A stretch of DNA of 64,000 nt from an uncultured delta proteobacterium. GTDB lineage: Bacteria; Desulfobacterota; Desulfovibrionia; Desulfovibrionales; Desulfovibrionaceae. The notes beneath the pieces were generated by a model that was not told the DNA's origin, ran no database searches, and saw only the letters and a program-made list of their open reading frames with translations. The stretch lies in assembly GCA_903843965.1 (NCBI GenBank), contig CAIMRY010000029.1, positions 1 through 64,000 on the forward strand, read 5' to 3'. Position 1 is the first letter of the stretch, and each line of letters begins with the position of its first letter. Both the position numbers and the translations under genes were made by a program. Of the stretch, positions 26,815 through 37,564 are shown one piece after another.

Positions 26815-27133
26815 GGACGGCCTCCGTGCGGACGTAGTAGACGTCTCCCCTCCCAGGGTTCCCGCCAGGGCCCGGGTCTCCCTCCCGGACAGCATGCGCG
26901 TCATGACGGGTACGCACGTTTGTTCAATCGTACAGATCAAGGCAAAACTTTAGACGCCAATCCAGAGGCTTTGGCTACGGAAATCCATTTGACCACAGAG
27001 GCACATTTTCCCTTGACATTGCAATACTGAGCGCTCAAAGGTAGCCCTCAATTGTCGTGAAGGCCGGAAGCCTGTTGCCCCGGAGAGAACACGACGCGAA
27101 CGTCTTATCATCATTTCAGGAGCTTAGAGTTCT
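26815..27133 (+). other. Divergent intergenic region between rlpA and the RRM gene
   Basis: About 320 bp with no credible gene. It must hold the promoters of both flanking genes. A TTGACA at 27013-27018 is present, but no matching -10 box lies at normal distance, so no promoter is called. Confidence 0.6.
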
Positions 27134-27403
27134 ATGCCCAAGTCCATCTACGTCGGCAACATCCCCTTCAGCGCCTCTGAGGAAGACCTGCGCAACATGT
27201 TTGGCCAGTATGGCGAGGTCATGTCCGTGAAGTTCATCAACGACCGCGAGACCGGCCGCTTCCGTGGCTTCGGCTTTGTGGAGATGGACGACGCTTCCGC
27301 CAAGCAGGCCATCGACGCCCTGAATGGCAAGGAGATCGCTGGCCGCGCCCTGCGGGTCAACGAGGCCCAGGAGCGTCAGCCCCGCCCCCGTCGCGACTAC
27401 TAG
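27134..27403 (+). CDS. Glycine-poor RRM RNA-binding protein
   Basis: An 89-residue protein that is a single RNA-recognition motif. RNP2 is IYVGNI at residues 5-10 and RNP1 is RGFGFVEM at 44-51, with all aromatic positions kept. The tail RQPRPRRDY is short and basic. Small bacterial RRM proteins of this type are often cold-induced or abundant RNA chaperones, but targets are unknown. It is a single-gene unit: AGGAG lies upstream, and a strong terminator lies 42 bp past the stop. Confidence 0.9.
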   Translation: MPKSIYVGNIPFSASEEDLRNMFGQYGEVMSVKFINDRETGRFRGFGFVEMDDASAKQAIDALNGKEIAGRALRVNEAQERQPRPRRDY

Positions 27404-27444
27404 TCGCCACGGCACGCCGGCAATAATAACACCCGGCTACCCTG

Positions 27445-27476
27445 CCCCGTCCCGCCCCTGCGGGACGGGGTTTTTC
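27445..27476 (+). terminator. Terminator of the RRM gene
   Basis: CCCCGTCCCG pairs with CGGGACGGGG around a short loop and is followed by five T. Confidence 0.9.
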
Positions 27477-27623
27477 CTTCTCTACGGCAGCAAATGCCTC
27501 GGCACGACAACCTGCCGTCACGGGTTGTCACACAGCTGTTGCCCCAAGGTCATTGTCCGGTTACTCTATTTATAGTACCTGTTTTCCTCACCCCGTAACG
27601 CCCGCCCAAAGGAATTCCCGCCC

Positions 27624-29471
<1,848 letters not shown>

Positions 29472-29492
29472 CACCAGTCAAAGGGCACAGCC

Positions 29493-30461
29493 ATGAACCC
29501 GCTTGATCTGCTGCTCAAACCCTCGGCGCGCCGCTTCTTTGCGGAGGCGGACGCGCTGCCCGGGTTCACCACGGCGAACAAGCTGCACGGGTACATCTAC
29601 CTGCGCTGGCCCTACTTCTACATCAGCATGGCCACGGGCGAGCATCCCCTTGCCCGTGGCCTCATGCGCCTCTCGCGCCTGCTGGACAGGTTGCGGCCCT
29701 CCCGCGTGGACAAGCGCCGCAAGGCCCGCAAGGCGCAGAAGGTCAGCGGCGGCGTCCGCTTCGCCGACACCTACCACGGCAAGGTCATGCCCACCGAGGA
29801 GGCCACCCGGCTGGTCAAGATCGGACGCGAGGTGAGCCTGACCGCGCCGGAGTCCGTGGTGCCCTACCAGTTGGCGCGAGACATCGTGCTGAAGAACCCG
29901 GACCACATCGTGGTCTTCGACTGCCCCTGCCGGGCCGCGCGCAAGAACCCCTGCTCGCCCATGGACGTCTGCCTGGTCATGGGCGAACCCTTCGCCAGCC
30001 TGGTTCTGGAGCACAACGGCAAGCGCGCGCGGCGCATCAGCGTGGACGAGGCCGCAGACATCCTCAAGGCCGAGCACGCGCGCGGGCATGTGCATCACGC
30101 TTTTTTTAAGGACGCGGCGCTCGGGCGCTTCTACGCCATCTGCAACTGCTGCTCCTGCTGCTGCGGGGCCATGTCCGCGCAAAGAAACGGGGTGGAGATG
30201 CTGGCCAGCTCGGGCTATGTCGTCCAGGTGGACGCCGAGGCCTGCGTGGGCTGCGGCAACTGCGCCCAGTTCTGCCAGTTCGGCGCGCTGGGGGCCCGCG
30301 ACCGCGCCCTGCAAATCAAAAACGCGCGCTGCATGGGCTGCGGGGCCTGCGTGAGCAAGTGCCCCAAGCAGGCGCTGTCGCTCCGGGCTGACCCCAGCCG
30401 GGGCCTGCCGCTCTTGGTCGAAGAGCTGGAGAAGCACGCCTCTGGCGGCCTGAAAGCCTGA
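29493..30461 (+). CDS. Cys-rich ferredoxin-like protein with two C-terminal 4Fe-4S motifs
   Basis: A 322-residue protein. The C-terminus has two classic motifs, CVGCGNCAQFC and CMGCGACVSKCP, for two [4Fe-4S] clusters. Earlier there are two further cysteine clusters, CPCRAARKNPCSPMDVC near residue 148 and CNCCSCCCGAM near 215. The N-terminal ~30 residues may touch the membrane (YIYLRWPYFYIS). Similar proteins are found in sulfate reducers and annotated only as 4Fe-4S binding. Its extra cysteines suggest additional clusters or metal binding. It lies 21 bp after typA and before two membrane proteins. The substrate is unknown. Confidence 0.8.
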   Translation: MNPLDLLLKPSARRFFAEADALPGFTTANKLHGYIYLRWPYFYISMATGEHPLARGLMRLSRLLDRLRPSRVDKRRKARKAQKVSGGVRFADTYHGKVMPTEEATRLVKIGREVSLTAPESVVPYQLARDIVLKNPDHIVVFDCPCRAARKNPCSPMDVCLVMGEPFASLVLEHNGKRARRISVDEAADILKAEHARGHVHHAFFKDAALGRFYAICNCCSCCCGAMSAQRNGVEMLASSGYVVQVDAEACVGCGNCAQFCQFGALGARDRALQIKNARCMGCGACVSKCPKQALSLRADPSRGLPLLVEELEKHASGGLKA

Positions 30462-30489
30462 GCAAGGTCCACTCAAACCGGGGGCGCGC

Positions 30490-31083
30490 ATGCACTGGGC
30501 CCGATTCGTACAATATGCCGCCAGCCTGCTGCCGCTGTTGTTCTTGCTGCTCGGCTACGGGACCATATTCCGGAGAAACGGCGGACGGTTTGGCGACTAT
30601 GCCCGAAGACTTGCCGAGGAACATTGCCTGCATCGCCTCGAACCCTCAGAACGCGTGCTGATTGTCTCGCAGACACGTTACGCCATGCTGCCCCAGCTTT
30701 TGGGCGCCGCGATCATCTTCCCCTATTACTTTCTGCAACTGCCGCCGAGTGTCCTCAATGTCTTTATGACGCTTCTCTGCGGCTCTGCGCTCTTCTTTTT
30801 CAACCTCATCCATATGCAGGCTGTCATGTCTGCGGTGGTCGTCACCGCAAAAGCCATCCACTGGTGCGACGGCTTTGCGCTGCCGCCGGACATCAGGACC
30901 AAGACCCTCACAGCGAACATGGAGGTCTTCTTTACACCCTGGAGCCGTGACCTGACGCTTATGGTGGATAGAGAACATCTTGGCCGGTTGGACTTCGCCA
31001 ATTGCCGCCAGATCCACAGGGCCATCCTGGATGCCATCGCGGCCCTGGGCGCGCAGGCCGCTTCTGAACATCCGCCAACCTGA
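30490..31083 (+). CDS. Hypothetical membrane protein
   Basis: A 197-residue protein with a first membrane segment in residues 8-22 (AASLLPLLFLLLGYG) and two more around residues 70-115. The part after residue 120 is soluble. The segment HRLEPSERVLIVSQTRYAML followed by paired helices is loosely like bacterial PH-domain membrane proteins, but this is weak. The ATG at 30490 is 28 bp after the ferredoxin-like gene, so cotranscription is possible. Confidence 0.6.
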   Translation: MHWARFVQYAASLLPLLFLLLGYGTIFRRNGGRFGDYARRLAEEHCLHRLEPSERVLIVSQTRYAMLPQLLGAAIIFPYYFLQLPPSVLNVFMTLLCGSALFFFNLIHMQAVMSAVVVTAKAIHWCDGFALPPDIRTKTLTANMEVFFTPWSRDLTLMVDREHLGRLDFANCRQIHRAILDAIAALGAQAASEHPPT

Positions 31084-31116
31084 AGCGCGCCCAATCCGCC
31101 GACACAGCAGGACTCC

Positions 31117-31605
31117 ATGACGGATACGAAACAATATGCAGGGCTTCGCCTCGTGGCGCTTTTGGAGCTGTCCAAGGGCGCGCTGGTGCTCCTGGCCGGG
31201 TTCGGGCTGCTCTCGCTCCTGCACAAGGATTTTGTCGAAGCGGCCGAGGATCTGGTGGAGCTGTTCCACCTGAATCCGGACAGCCGCATGCCGCACCTGT
31301 TCATCGACGCGGCGGCGCGGCTCACCGACGCCAAGTTGTGGTTGCTGGCCGCCGGGGCGTTCGCCTACTCGCTGGTGCGCGCCATCGAAGCCTGGGGCCT
31401 GTGGCGGCACCGCGCCTGGGCCGAATGGTTCGGCGCGCTGACCGGCGCGGTCTACATTCCCGTCGAGATCTACGAACTGGCGCACAAGCCGACCTGGCTC
31501 CGGTTCTTCGTCCTGGCGGTCAACCTGGTGGTGGTGGGCTATCTGGCGCTGGAATTGTGGCGCCGGAAGCAGGCAAAGGCCCAGGCTTCCCAGCCAGCCC
31601 GCTGA
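31117..31605 (+). CDS. DUF2127-family membrane protein
   Basis: A 162-residue protein with four predicted helices. The opening GLRLVALLELSKGALVLLAG and the later YSLVRAIEAWGLW, then EIYELAHKPTWLRF, are typical of DUF2127. No biochemical role is established for this family. The ATG at 31117 is preceded by AGGAC. It is the last gene of the plus-strand run that began with typA. Confidence 0.8.
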   Translation: MTDTKQYAGLRLVALLELSKGALVLLAGFGLLSLLHKDFVEAAEDLVELFHLNPDSRMPHLFIDAAARLTDAKLWLLAAGAFAYSLVRAIEAWGLWRHRAWAEWFGALTGAVYIPVEIYELAHKPTWLRFFVLAVNLVVVGYLALELWRRKQAKAQASQPAR

Positions 31606-31743
31606 TCGTCCCGCAGCCCGCAGCACCCAGACAGGCCCGCCAAGCCCCCGCGATCATACCGCACGCGTGCCCCCAAAAACGGCGCGGGACGCATGGGCCG
31701 TTCCGTCCACACGCCCCGCAGCAGGCAGGAGCAGGGTCCTGGG

Positions 31744-31995
31744 CTAGTCCCAGTTCATGCCGCCGGGGATGTCGGACAGGGCGGCGTTCTGCTTGTTCAT
31801 GGCCTGGATCTGACCCTCCAGCTGGAGCACGCGGGCGTCCAGCTCGCGGATGCGGGCCTCGCTCGTGGCCACGGTCTCGGGGCGGGGCTGGGGCACTTCG
31901 GCCGTCAGGCTGCGGTCCATTTTGTTGCAGGCCGTGCTGACGAAGAGCATGACGAAGAAAATGACTCTGACGAAGGCTAGGCTGACTCTGTTCAT
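31744..31995 (-). CDS. Small coiled-coil lipoprotein
   Basis: An 83-residue protein. Of two in-frame ATGs (32001 and 31995) the second is at normal distance from AAGGGG and is used here. The signal peptide ends at the lipobox VSTAC. The mature part has a heptad-like segment (ARIRELDARVLQLEGQIQAMN), predicting a short coiled coil as in Lpp-like or outer-membrane spacer proteins. No family is recognised. It lies alone on the minus strand between a DUF2127 gene and a LysR gene. Confidence 0.65.
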   Translation of the reverse strand: MNRVSLAFVRVIFFVMLFVSTACNKMDRSLTAEVPQPRPETVATSEARIRELDARVLQLEGQIQAMNKQNAALSDIPGGMNWD

Positions 31996-32209
31996 GTTCA
32001 TGTCCCCTTTCGCGCCGAATGCGCGGGTGTTCTGATTATCCTCGCAGGCCCGCCAGATGGCTTTGGCCGCGCTTTCCAGGTCGCACACTGATCCCGCCGG
32101 GTCTGGTTGTAAATGCGGAAGATATTGAGTATGCCTTCGGTGAAGACGAAGGCTTGGGCAGGGCTTCGCATCATGCGAACACGGGGCCTGGGCCAGGGGA
32201 ACCACGGAT

Positions 32210-33112
32210 ATGTCCTTTGATCTCACCGACCTGCGCCTCTTCGTACACGTAGTGGAAAGCGGGAGCATCACCAGCGGGGCCGAGCGCGCCTTCCTGGCCC
32301 TGGCCTCGGCCAGCGCACGCATCCGCAACATGGAGGAGACCCTCGGCGTGCGGCTTTTGACGCGCGGCCGCCGGGGCGTGGTCCCCACCGAGGCGGGCCA
32401 GGCCCTGATGCGCCACGCCCACAGCATCATGCAGGATTGGGAGCGCATGGTGGGCGACGTGAGCGAGTACGGCCAGGGCCTCAAGGGCCACGTGCGCCTG
32501 CTGTGCAACACGGCCACCATCACCGAATTCCTGCCCGAGATCCTGAGTTCCTACCTCCTCGCGCATCCCAACGTGGGCATCGACGTGCACGAGCGCCTGA
32601 GCGCCGAAATCGTGCAGGACCTGCTGGAGGACAAGGCCGACGTGGGCGTGGTGGCCAAGAACACCGAGGTGGGCGACCTGGAGACCTTTCCCTTCCGCAC
32701 GCTGAAGCTGGTGCTGGTGGTCTCGCCCCGGCACCCCCTGGCCTCCAGGCGCTCCGTGGCCTTTGCCGAGACCCTGGACTACGACTATGTGGGCCTGGCC
32801 GAGGGCAGCTCCATCCAGACCTACCTGGAGGCCCACGCCACCCGCGCGGGCAAGCGCATCAACTACCGGGTGCGGCTGCGCGGCTTCCTGGCCGCCTCGC
32901 GCCTGGTGGAGAACAACGTAGGCATCGCCGTGATCCCGGAGACCGCCGCCCTGCGCTGCATCAAGTCCATGGACCTGCGCGTGGTCCACCTGACCGACGT
33001 CTGGGCCACGCGCCAGCTCATCCTCTGTGTGCGCGGCTTCGCCCACCAGCCCCTGCACATCCGCGAGCTCATCGAGCACATCCGCGAGCCAGCTGCACCC
33101 CCGGAGCCCTGA
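32210..33112 (+). CDS. LysR-family transcriptional regulator
   Basis: A 300-residue regulator. The N-terminal winged helix-turn-helix (FDLTDLRLFVHVVESGSITSGAE, then ASARIRNMEETLGVRLL) is clear and is followed by a periplasmic-binding-like effector domain from residue 90 (HVRLLCNTATITEF). It is read in the same direction as the downstream HlyD/ABC export genes 115 bp away. It may control them, although LysR genes more often act on divergent neighbours; here the divergent neighbour is the small lipoprotein. Confidence 0.9.
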   Translation: MSFDLTDLRLFVHVVESGSITSGAERAFLALASASARIRNMEETLGVRLLTRGRRGVVPTEAGQALMRHAHSIMQDWERMVGDVSEYGQGLKGHVRLLCNTATITEFLPEILSSYLLAHPNVGIDVHERLSAEIVQDLLEDKADVGVVAKNTEVGDLETFPFRTLKLVLVVSPRHPLASRRSVAFAETLDYDYVGLAEGSSIQTYLEAHATRAGKRINYRVRLRGFLAASRLVENNVGIAVIPETAALRCIKSMDLRVVHLTDVWATRQLILCVRGFAHQPLHIRELIEHIREPAAPPEP

Positions 33113-33227
33113 GCCCCGCCGCCAGGCCGATGGACGCGACACGGCCCGCCGCTTGTACAGGCCCAGAGCACGGCGCGCACAAACCGCACTTTTGACACGG
33201 ACTTGAGACAAGGTGTAGGACTGCTTC

Positions 33228-34268
33228 ATGCAGAACCCCGCGCTTCTCCTGCGACGCATCCCGCCCAGGGCCCGCCTGGCGCTTTTGGCCGTGCTCCTTG
33301 TGGGCGCATCATTTTTCGGCCTGCGCCACCTGGGCCAGGCCAAAACCGAAACCTTCCAGGGCTATGTGGAGGCCGAATACGTGCACGTGGCCGCGCCCGT
33401 GGCCGGGGCGCTGGCGGAGCTGCGCGTGCGCCGGGGCCAGCAGGTGGCTGCGGGTGCGCCGCTGTTCGTGCTGGAGCAGGACTTTGAGCGCGCGGCCCTT
33501 TCCGTGGCCACCCATTCCCTCAAGGAGGCGGCGGACAAGCTGGCCGACGCCCAAAAGGGCCAGCGGGCCTCGGAACTGGCGGCCGCCAGCGCGCGCCTGG
33601 GTCAGGCCAACACCGCCATGAATCTGGCCGAGACCGAGTTCAAACGCCGCCAGAACCTTTTCGCCGCGCGCACCATCTCCGCCGAGGAGCTGGACCAGGC
33701 GCGCACAGACTACGAATTCAAGACCCACCAGGTGCGCGAGATGTCGGCCAACCTCGCCACGGCCAGGCTGGGCGGGCGCTCGGACGCCATCGCCGCGGCC
33801 CAGGCCGAGGTGGAGGCCGCCAAGGCGCGCGTGGAGCAGGCCGCCTGGACCCTGGCCCAGAAGACCCAGGGCGCTCCGTCCGCCGCCCTCGTCTTCGACA
33901 CCCTGTTCACCCAGGGCGAATGGGTGCCTGCGGGCAAGGCCGTGGCCGTGCTGCTGCCGCCGCAGAACATCAAGGTGCGCTTCTTCGTGCCCGAGGAGAA
34001 GTTGGGCGGCCTCAGCCTGGGCCAGGAGGCCCAGGTGCGCTACGACGGCGGCCCCCCCGGAAAGGCCGGGGCGGTTCCGGTGCGCATCAGCTATGTCTCG
34101 GCCCAGGCCGAGTACACCCCGCCCATCCTCTACTCCAGCGACAACCGCGCCAAGCTGGTCTTCCTGGTGGAGGCCAAGCCCGCCCCGGACCAGGCCCCCC
34201 TGCTGCACCCCGGCCAGCCGGTGGATGTCCTGATCGATCTTCACCCGACCTCCAAGCCCGCGAAATAG
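33228..34268 (+). CDS. HlyD-family secretion adaptor
   Basis: A 346-residue membrane fusion protein. One N-terminal transmembrane helix (LALLAVLLVGASFFGL) is followed by a lipoyl half (VEAEYVHVAAPVAGALAEL), a long Ala/Gln/Glu-rich coiled-coil hairpin (residues about 85-200), a beta-barrel and PGQPVDVLIDL at the end. It is the adaptor of a YhiI/YbhG-type ABC exporter, whose ATPase starts 4 bp downstream. No outer-membrane channel is nearby. Confidence 0.9.
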   Translation: MQNPALLLRRIPPRARLALLAVLLVGASFFGLRHLGQAKTETFQGYVEAEYVHVAAPVAGALAELRVRRGQQVAAGAPLFVLEQDFERAALSVATHSLKEAADKLADAQKGQRASELAAASARLGQANTAMNLAETEFKRRQNLFAARTISAEELDQARTDYEFKTHQVREMSANLATARLGGRSDAIAAAQAEVEAAKARVEQAAWTLAQKTQGAPSAALVFDTLFTQGEWVPAGKAVAVLLPPQNIKVRFFVPEEKLGGLSLGQEAQVRYDGGPPGKAGAVPVRISYVSAQAEYTPPILYSSDNRAKLVFLVEAKPAPDQAPLLHPGQPVDVLIDLHPTSKPAK

Positions 34269-34272
34269 CCGC

Positions 34273-35547
34273 ATGCACGCGGACACGGAAAACCGCTCCG
34301 GCAGCGACGACGGCGACGTGAAAGTCAACGGCGACCCCGACGCCATTCACAACGGCAATTTCAACGCCAATCCCAACGCCAAGAACAATGGCGACGACCA
34401 CGGCCACGCCAGCACCAGCGCCAACGCGGGCAGCACGGGCAACGCCACGGGCAACGCCATGGGCAACGACACATCCAACGCTGGCGGCAACGACAATTCC
34501 AACGCCGCCGACTACGTCATTGACGTCTCCGGCCTGACCAAAAGCTTCGACGGCAAGGTCGTGGTCAACGCCCTGTCCATGCGCGTCAAGCGCGGCGAGA
34601 TTTACGGCTTCCTCGGCCCCAACGGCTCGGGCAAGACCACCTTCATCCGCATGCTCTGCGGGCTCTTGAAGCCCGACTCCGGCTCCGGCGCCTGCCTGGG
34701 CTATGACGTGCTGACCCAGGCCGACCTGATCAAGCCCCACGTGGGGTACATGGCCCAGCGCTTCAGCCTGTACGAGGACCTGACCGTGCGCGAGAACCTG
34801 GACTTCATGGCCCGCATGTACGGCCTGGCCGACCGCGTGCGGGTGGTGGACGAATGTCTGACGCGCATGGGCATGACGCGCTTCGAGAACCAATTGGCGG
34901 GCAGCCTGTCCGGCGGGTGGAAGCAGCGCCTGGCGCTCTCGGCCTGCACCCTGCACGGGCCGAAGCTGCTGCTGCTCGACGAGCCTACCGCAGGCGTGGA
35001 CCCCGGCGCCCGGCGCGACTTCTGGGACGAGGTGCACAAGCTGGCCAGCCAGGGCGTCACCGCGCTCATCAGCACGCACTACATGGACGAGGCCGAGCGC
35101 TGCCACCGCCTGGCCTACATCGCCTACGGCGACCTGCTGGCCCAGGACACCCTGGAGGGCATTGTGGACAACGCCGGGCTCTCCACCTGGAGCGTGACCG
35201 GCCCGGGCCTGCCGGAACTGGCCGAGCGGCTGCGCCCGCTTCCCGGCGTGGAGCAGGTGGTGGCCTTCGGCAACTCCCTGCACGTCAGCGGCCAGGACGC
35301 GGCGGCGCTTGCGGCCTCCCTCGGCCCCTATCAAGCTGAAAACGGCCAGGCCCAGGCCGGGCGCGAGTGGAAGCCCATCCGCACCAGCCTGGAGGAGGTC
35401 TTCATCCACCTCATGCGCGGGCACCAGGCCAGGCAGAACGGCCAGACCCAGAAAATTCAGACGGGCCAAAAGAGTCAGGCAGACCAGAAAAATCAGGCGG
35501 ACCAAAATCAGACGGCCCAAATTAATCAGGCAGGCGAAAAGCCATGA
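34273..35547 (+). CDS. ABC transporter ATP-binding protein with low-complexity tails
   Basis: A 424-residue ATPase. The ATPase core starts near residue 80 (YVIDVSGLTKSFDG) and has Walker A GPNGSGKTT, signature LSGGWKQR and Walker B LLLLDEPTAGVD. The N-terminal ~75 residues are unusual: Asn, Asp, Gly and Ala make up most of them, with repeated N-A-x and G-N motifs. The C-terminal ~40 residues are Gln-rich (GQTQKIQTGQ, then NQADQNQ). Neither tail belongs to the YbhF-like family. An internal start near the core is possible, but the frame is open and coupled from the adaptor. Its stop overlaps the permease by 4 bp. Confidence 0.9.
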   Translation: MHADTENRSGSDDGDVKVNGDPDAIHNGNFNANPNAKNNGDDHGHASTSANAGSTGNATGNAMGNDTSNAGGNDNSNAADYVIDVSGLTKSFDGKVVVNALSMRVKRGEIYGFLGPNGSGKTTFIRMLCGLLKPDSGSGACLGYDVLTQADLIKPHVGYMAQRFSLYEDLTVRENLDFMARMYGLADRVRVVDECLTRMGMTRFENQLAGSLSGGWKQRLALSACTLHGPKLLLLDEPTAGVDPGARRDFWDEVHKLASQGVTALISTHYMDEAERCHRLAYIAYGDLLAQDTLEGIVDNAGLSTWSVTGPGLPELAERLRPLPGVEQVVAFGNSLHVSGQDAAALAASLGPYQAENGQAQAGREWKPIRTSLEEVFIHLMRGHQARQNGQTQKIQTGQKSQADQKNQADQNQTAQINQAGEKP

Positions 35548-36683
35548 GCGCGGACAACATCTTCTGCTTCCGGCGCTTCGCGGCCATCGTCTACAAAGAG
35601 TTCATCCAGATGCGCCGCGACCGGGTGACCTTCGCCATGATGATCGGCATCCCGCTCATGCAGCTCATCCTCTTCGGCTACGCCATCAACTCCGACCCGC
35701 GCCACCTGCCCACGGCGGTGCTCGCGGCGGACAACTCGCCCTACGCGCGGTCCATTGTGGCGGGCATGCAGACCAGCAGCTATTTCCAGATCACCGAGCA
35801 CCTCAAGAGCCGCGCCGAGGCCGATAGCGCGTTGAAAGAAGGCCGGGTGCAGTTCGTGCTGACCATCCCGGCGGACTTCTCGCGGCTGTTGCTGCGCGGG
35901 GAGCAGCCGGTGCTGCTGCTGGAGGCCGACGCAACCGATCCGGCCGCCACCAGCGGGGCGCTGGCCGCCATGCGCGAGGTGGTGAGCCAGGTGCTGGCGC
36001 GGGACCTGCCCGCCTCTGCCGGCTATGTGCCCACGCCCCTGCCCGTGAACCTGCGCGTGCACGCCGAGTACAACCCCGAGGCCGTGACCCAGTACAACAT
36101 CGTGCCTGGGCTCATGGGCGTGATTTTGACCCTGACCCTGACCATGATCACCTCACTCGCCATCACGCGGGAGCGGGAGCGCGGCACCATGGAGAACCTG
36201 CTGTCCACGCCGGTGCGCCCGCTGGAGGTCATGGTGGGCAAGATCATCCCGTACATTCTGGTGGGCTACATCCAGATGGTGCTGATCGTCCTGGCGGCGA
36301 AGTTTTTGTTCGGGGTCCCGCTTCTGGGCAGCGTGCTGGCGGTGTTCGTGTTGTCGCTGGTGTTCATCGCGGCCAATTTGAGCGTCGGGGTGACGCTCTC
36401 GACCGTGGCCAAGAACCAGTTGCAGGCTGTGCAGATGAGCGTGTTCTTCTTTTTGCCGTCGCTCTTGTTGTCCGGATTCATGTTCCCGTTCCGGGGCATG
36501 CCGGGCTGGGCGCAGGCCGTGGGCTCTCTCCTGCCGCTGACGCACTACCTGCGGCTGGTGCGCGGCATCTTGCTCAAGGGCAACGGCACGCTGGAATCGC
36601 TGACCCACGTCTGGCCCATCGCGCTGTTCCTGGTGGTGGTCATCAGCGTGGGCATGCGGCGGTATAGGAAGACGCTGGATTAG
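35544..36683 (+). CDS. ABC-2 type transporter permease
   Basis: A 379-residue permease of the YhhJ/YbhR type. One N-terminal helix (MIGIPLMQLILFGYAI) is followed by a large periplasmic domain (residues about 50-175) and a five-helix ABC-2 block containing TRERERGTMENLLSTPVRPLEVMVG, the usual coupling segment. With the HlyD adaptor and ATPase it forms an exporter, possibly for drugs or small amphiphiles. Only one permease gene is present, while related systems often have two. Its stop overlaps the convergent FecR gene. Confidence 0.9.
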   Translation: MSADNIFCFRRFAAIVYKEFIQMRRDRVTFAMMIGIPLMQLILFGYAINSDPRHLPTAVLAADNSPYARSIVAGMQTSSYFQITEHLKSRAEADSALKEGRVQFVLTIPADFSRLLLRGEQPVLLLEADATDPAATSGALAAMREVVSQVLARDLPASAGYVPTPLPVNLRVHAEYNPEAVTQYNIVPGLMGVILTLTLTMITSLAITRERERGTMENLLSTPVRPLEVMVGKIIPYILVGYIQMVLIVLAAKFLFGVPLLGSVLAVFVLSLVFIAANLSVGVTLSTVAKNQLQAVQMSVFFFLPSLLLSGFMFPFRGMPGWAQAVGSLLPLTHYLRLVRGILLKGNGTLESLTHVWPIALFLVVVISVGMRRYRKTLD

Positions 36684-37363
36684 TCGAACGCCACCGTCTT
36701 CAGCGCCCGCGCCTTCTTGTCCGGGCTCCACATGGACGGGGCCGGGGGCGGCTCGGCCCTGGAGCGCAGGGTCACGCCCTCGCCAGGCCGCAGGATCTCG
36801 GTCTTGCCCCCGTCGTTCTTGATGTACACGCCCTTGCCCGCGATCAGCAGCACGTTGATTTCATCCGTGCCCAGGTACCCGCCCCAGAACTCCGTGCCGC
36901 GTATGCCGATGGTCCCAAGCGGGGTGAGCACCTCGAACGGACCGCCGCGCAGGGCCGAGAGTTCGCCCGTGGCCAGGCGGAACGCGCCCTTGGTCAGCTT
37001 GAGCAGCACCGCGCCGGGTCCGGACTGGCGGCCCAGGTCGTAGCGCCCCAGCACGAACTCCGTGTCTGCGGCGAGCGTCAGCCTGGTCTCGTCGAGCAGG
37101 GTCAGCTCCAGGCGCGAGCCAGGGGCCGTCAGCAGGGTGTCCTCGCGCTTCACCTGCTCGTTCAGGGCCAGAGGGCGCAGCTCCCCGTCCTGCCGGGCAA
37201 AGGCCGAGCCCTGCACCCGGCTCACATAGCCCAGGTTTTCCCCGCCAGCGGCCAGGGCCAGGGGGATCGGACCTGCGCAGGGCGTAAGCGCCAACACCAG
37301 GAACACCCCGGCCAGACACGCCGGGAACAGCAGGGTCTTGAGCACGGCCTTGAGCTTTTCCAC
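36680..37363 (-). CDS. FecR-domain exported protein
   Basis: A 227-residue protein with a GTG start at 37363 after GGGGGGA. The signal peptide (LLFPACLAGVFLVLAL) leads to a FecR domain: the family pattern LLTAPGSRLELTLLDETRLTLAADTEF, then TPLGTIGIRGTEFWGGY. Here it is not next to a TonB receptor or sigma factor, so a role in iron signalling is unlikely. Stand-alone FecR proteins of this kind occur in many deltaproteobacteria with unknown function. Confidence 0.82.
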   Translation of the reverse strand: MEKLKAVLKTLLFPACLAGVFLVLALTPCAGPIPLALAAGGENLGYVSRVQGSAFARQDGELRPLALNEQVKREDTLLTAPGSRLELTLLDETRLTLAADTEFVLGRYDLGRQSGPGAVLLKLTKGAFRLATGELSALRGGPFEVLTPLGTIGIRGTEFWGGYLGTDEINVLLIAGKGVYIKNDGGKTEILRPGEGVTLRSRAEPPPAPSMWSPDKKARALKTVAFD

Positions 37364-37564
37364 GAGTCCCCCCTTGCAGCCTGCGGGCGCAGGTCCGCCA
37401 TATCGTGGGTATACCTGGGCCTGGAACGTTTGTCGACCGGCGCACCGGCCCGGATGTCGGTCCGTGTTTTCTGGATGGCACTTGCCCGCAGCGCCCAGCC
37501 AGGGTAGACAGCATTCTCGACGCCCTCAAGCGCCAAAGGCGGCACGGGCGAAAGGATGTGCACA

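Noticed and set aside
27013-27041. Sigma-70 promoter beginning TTGACA before the RRM gene
   Set aside because: No acceptable -10 box lies 15-19 bp downstream (CAAAGG at the expected place).
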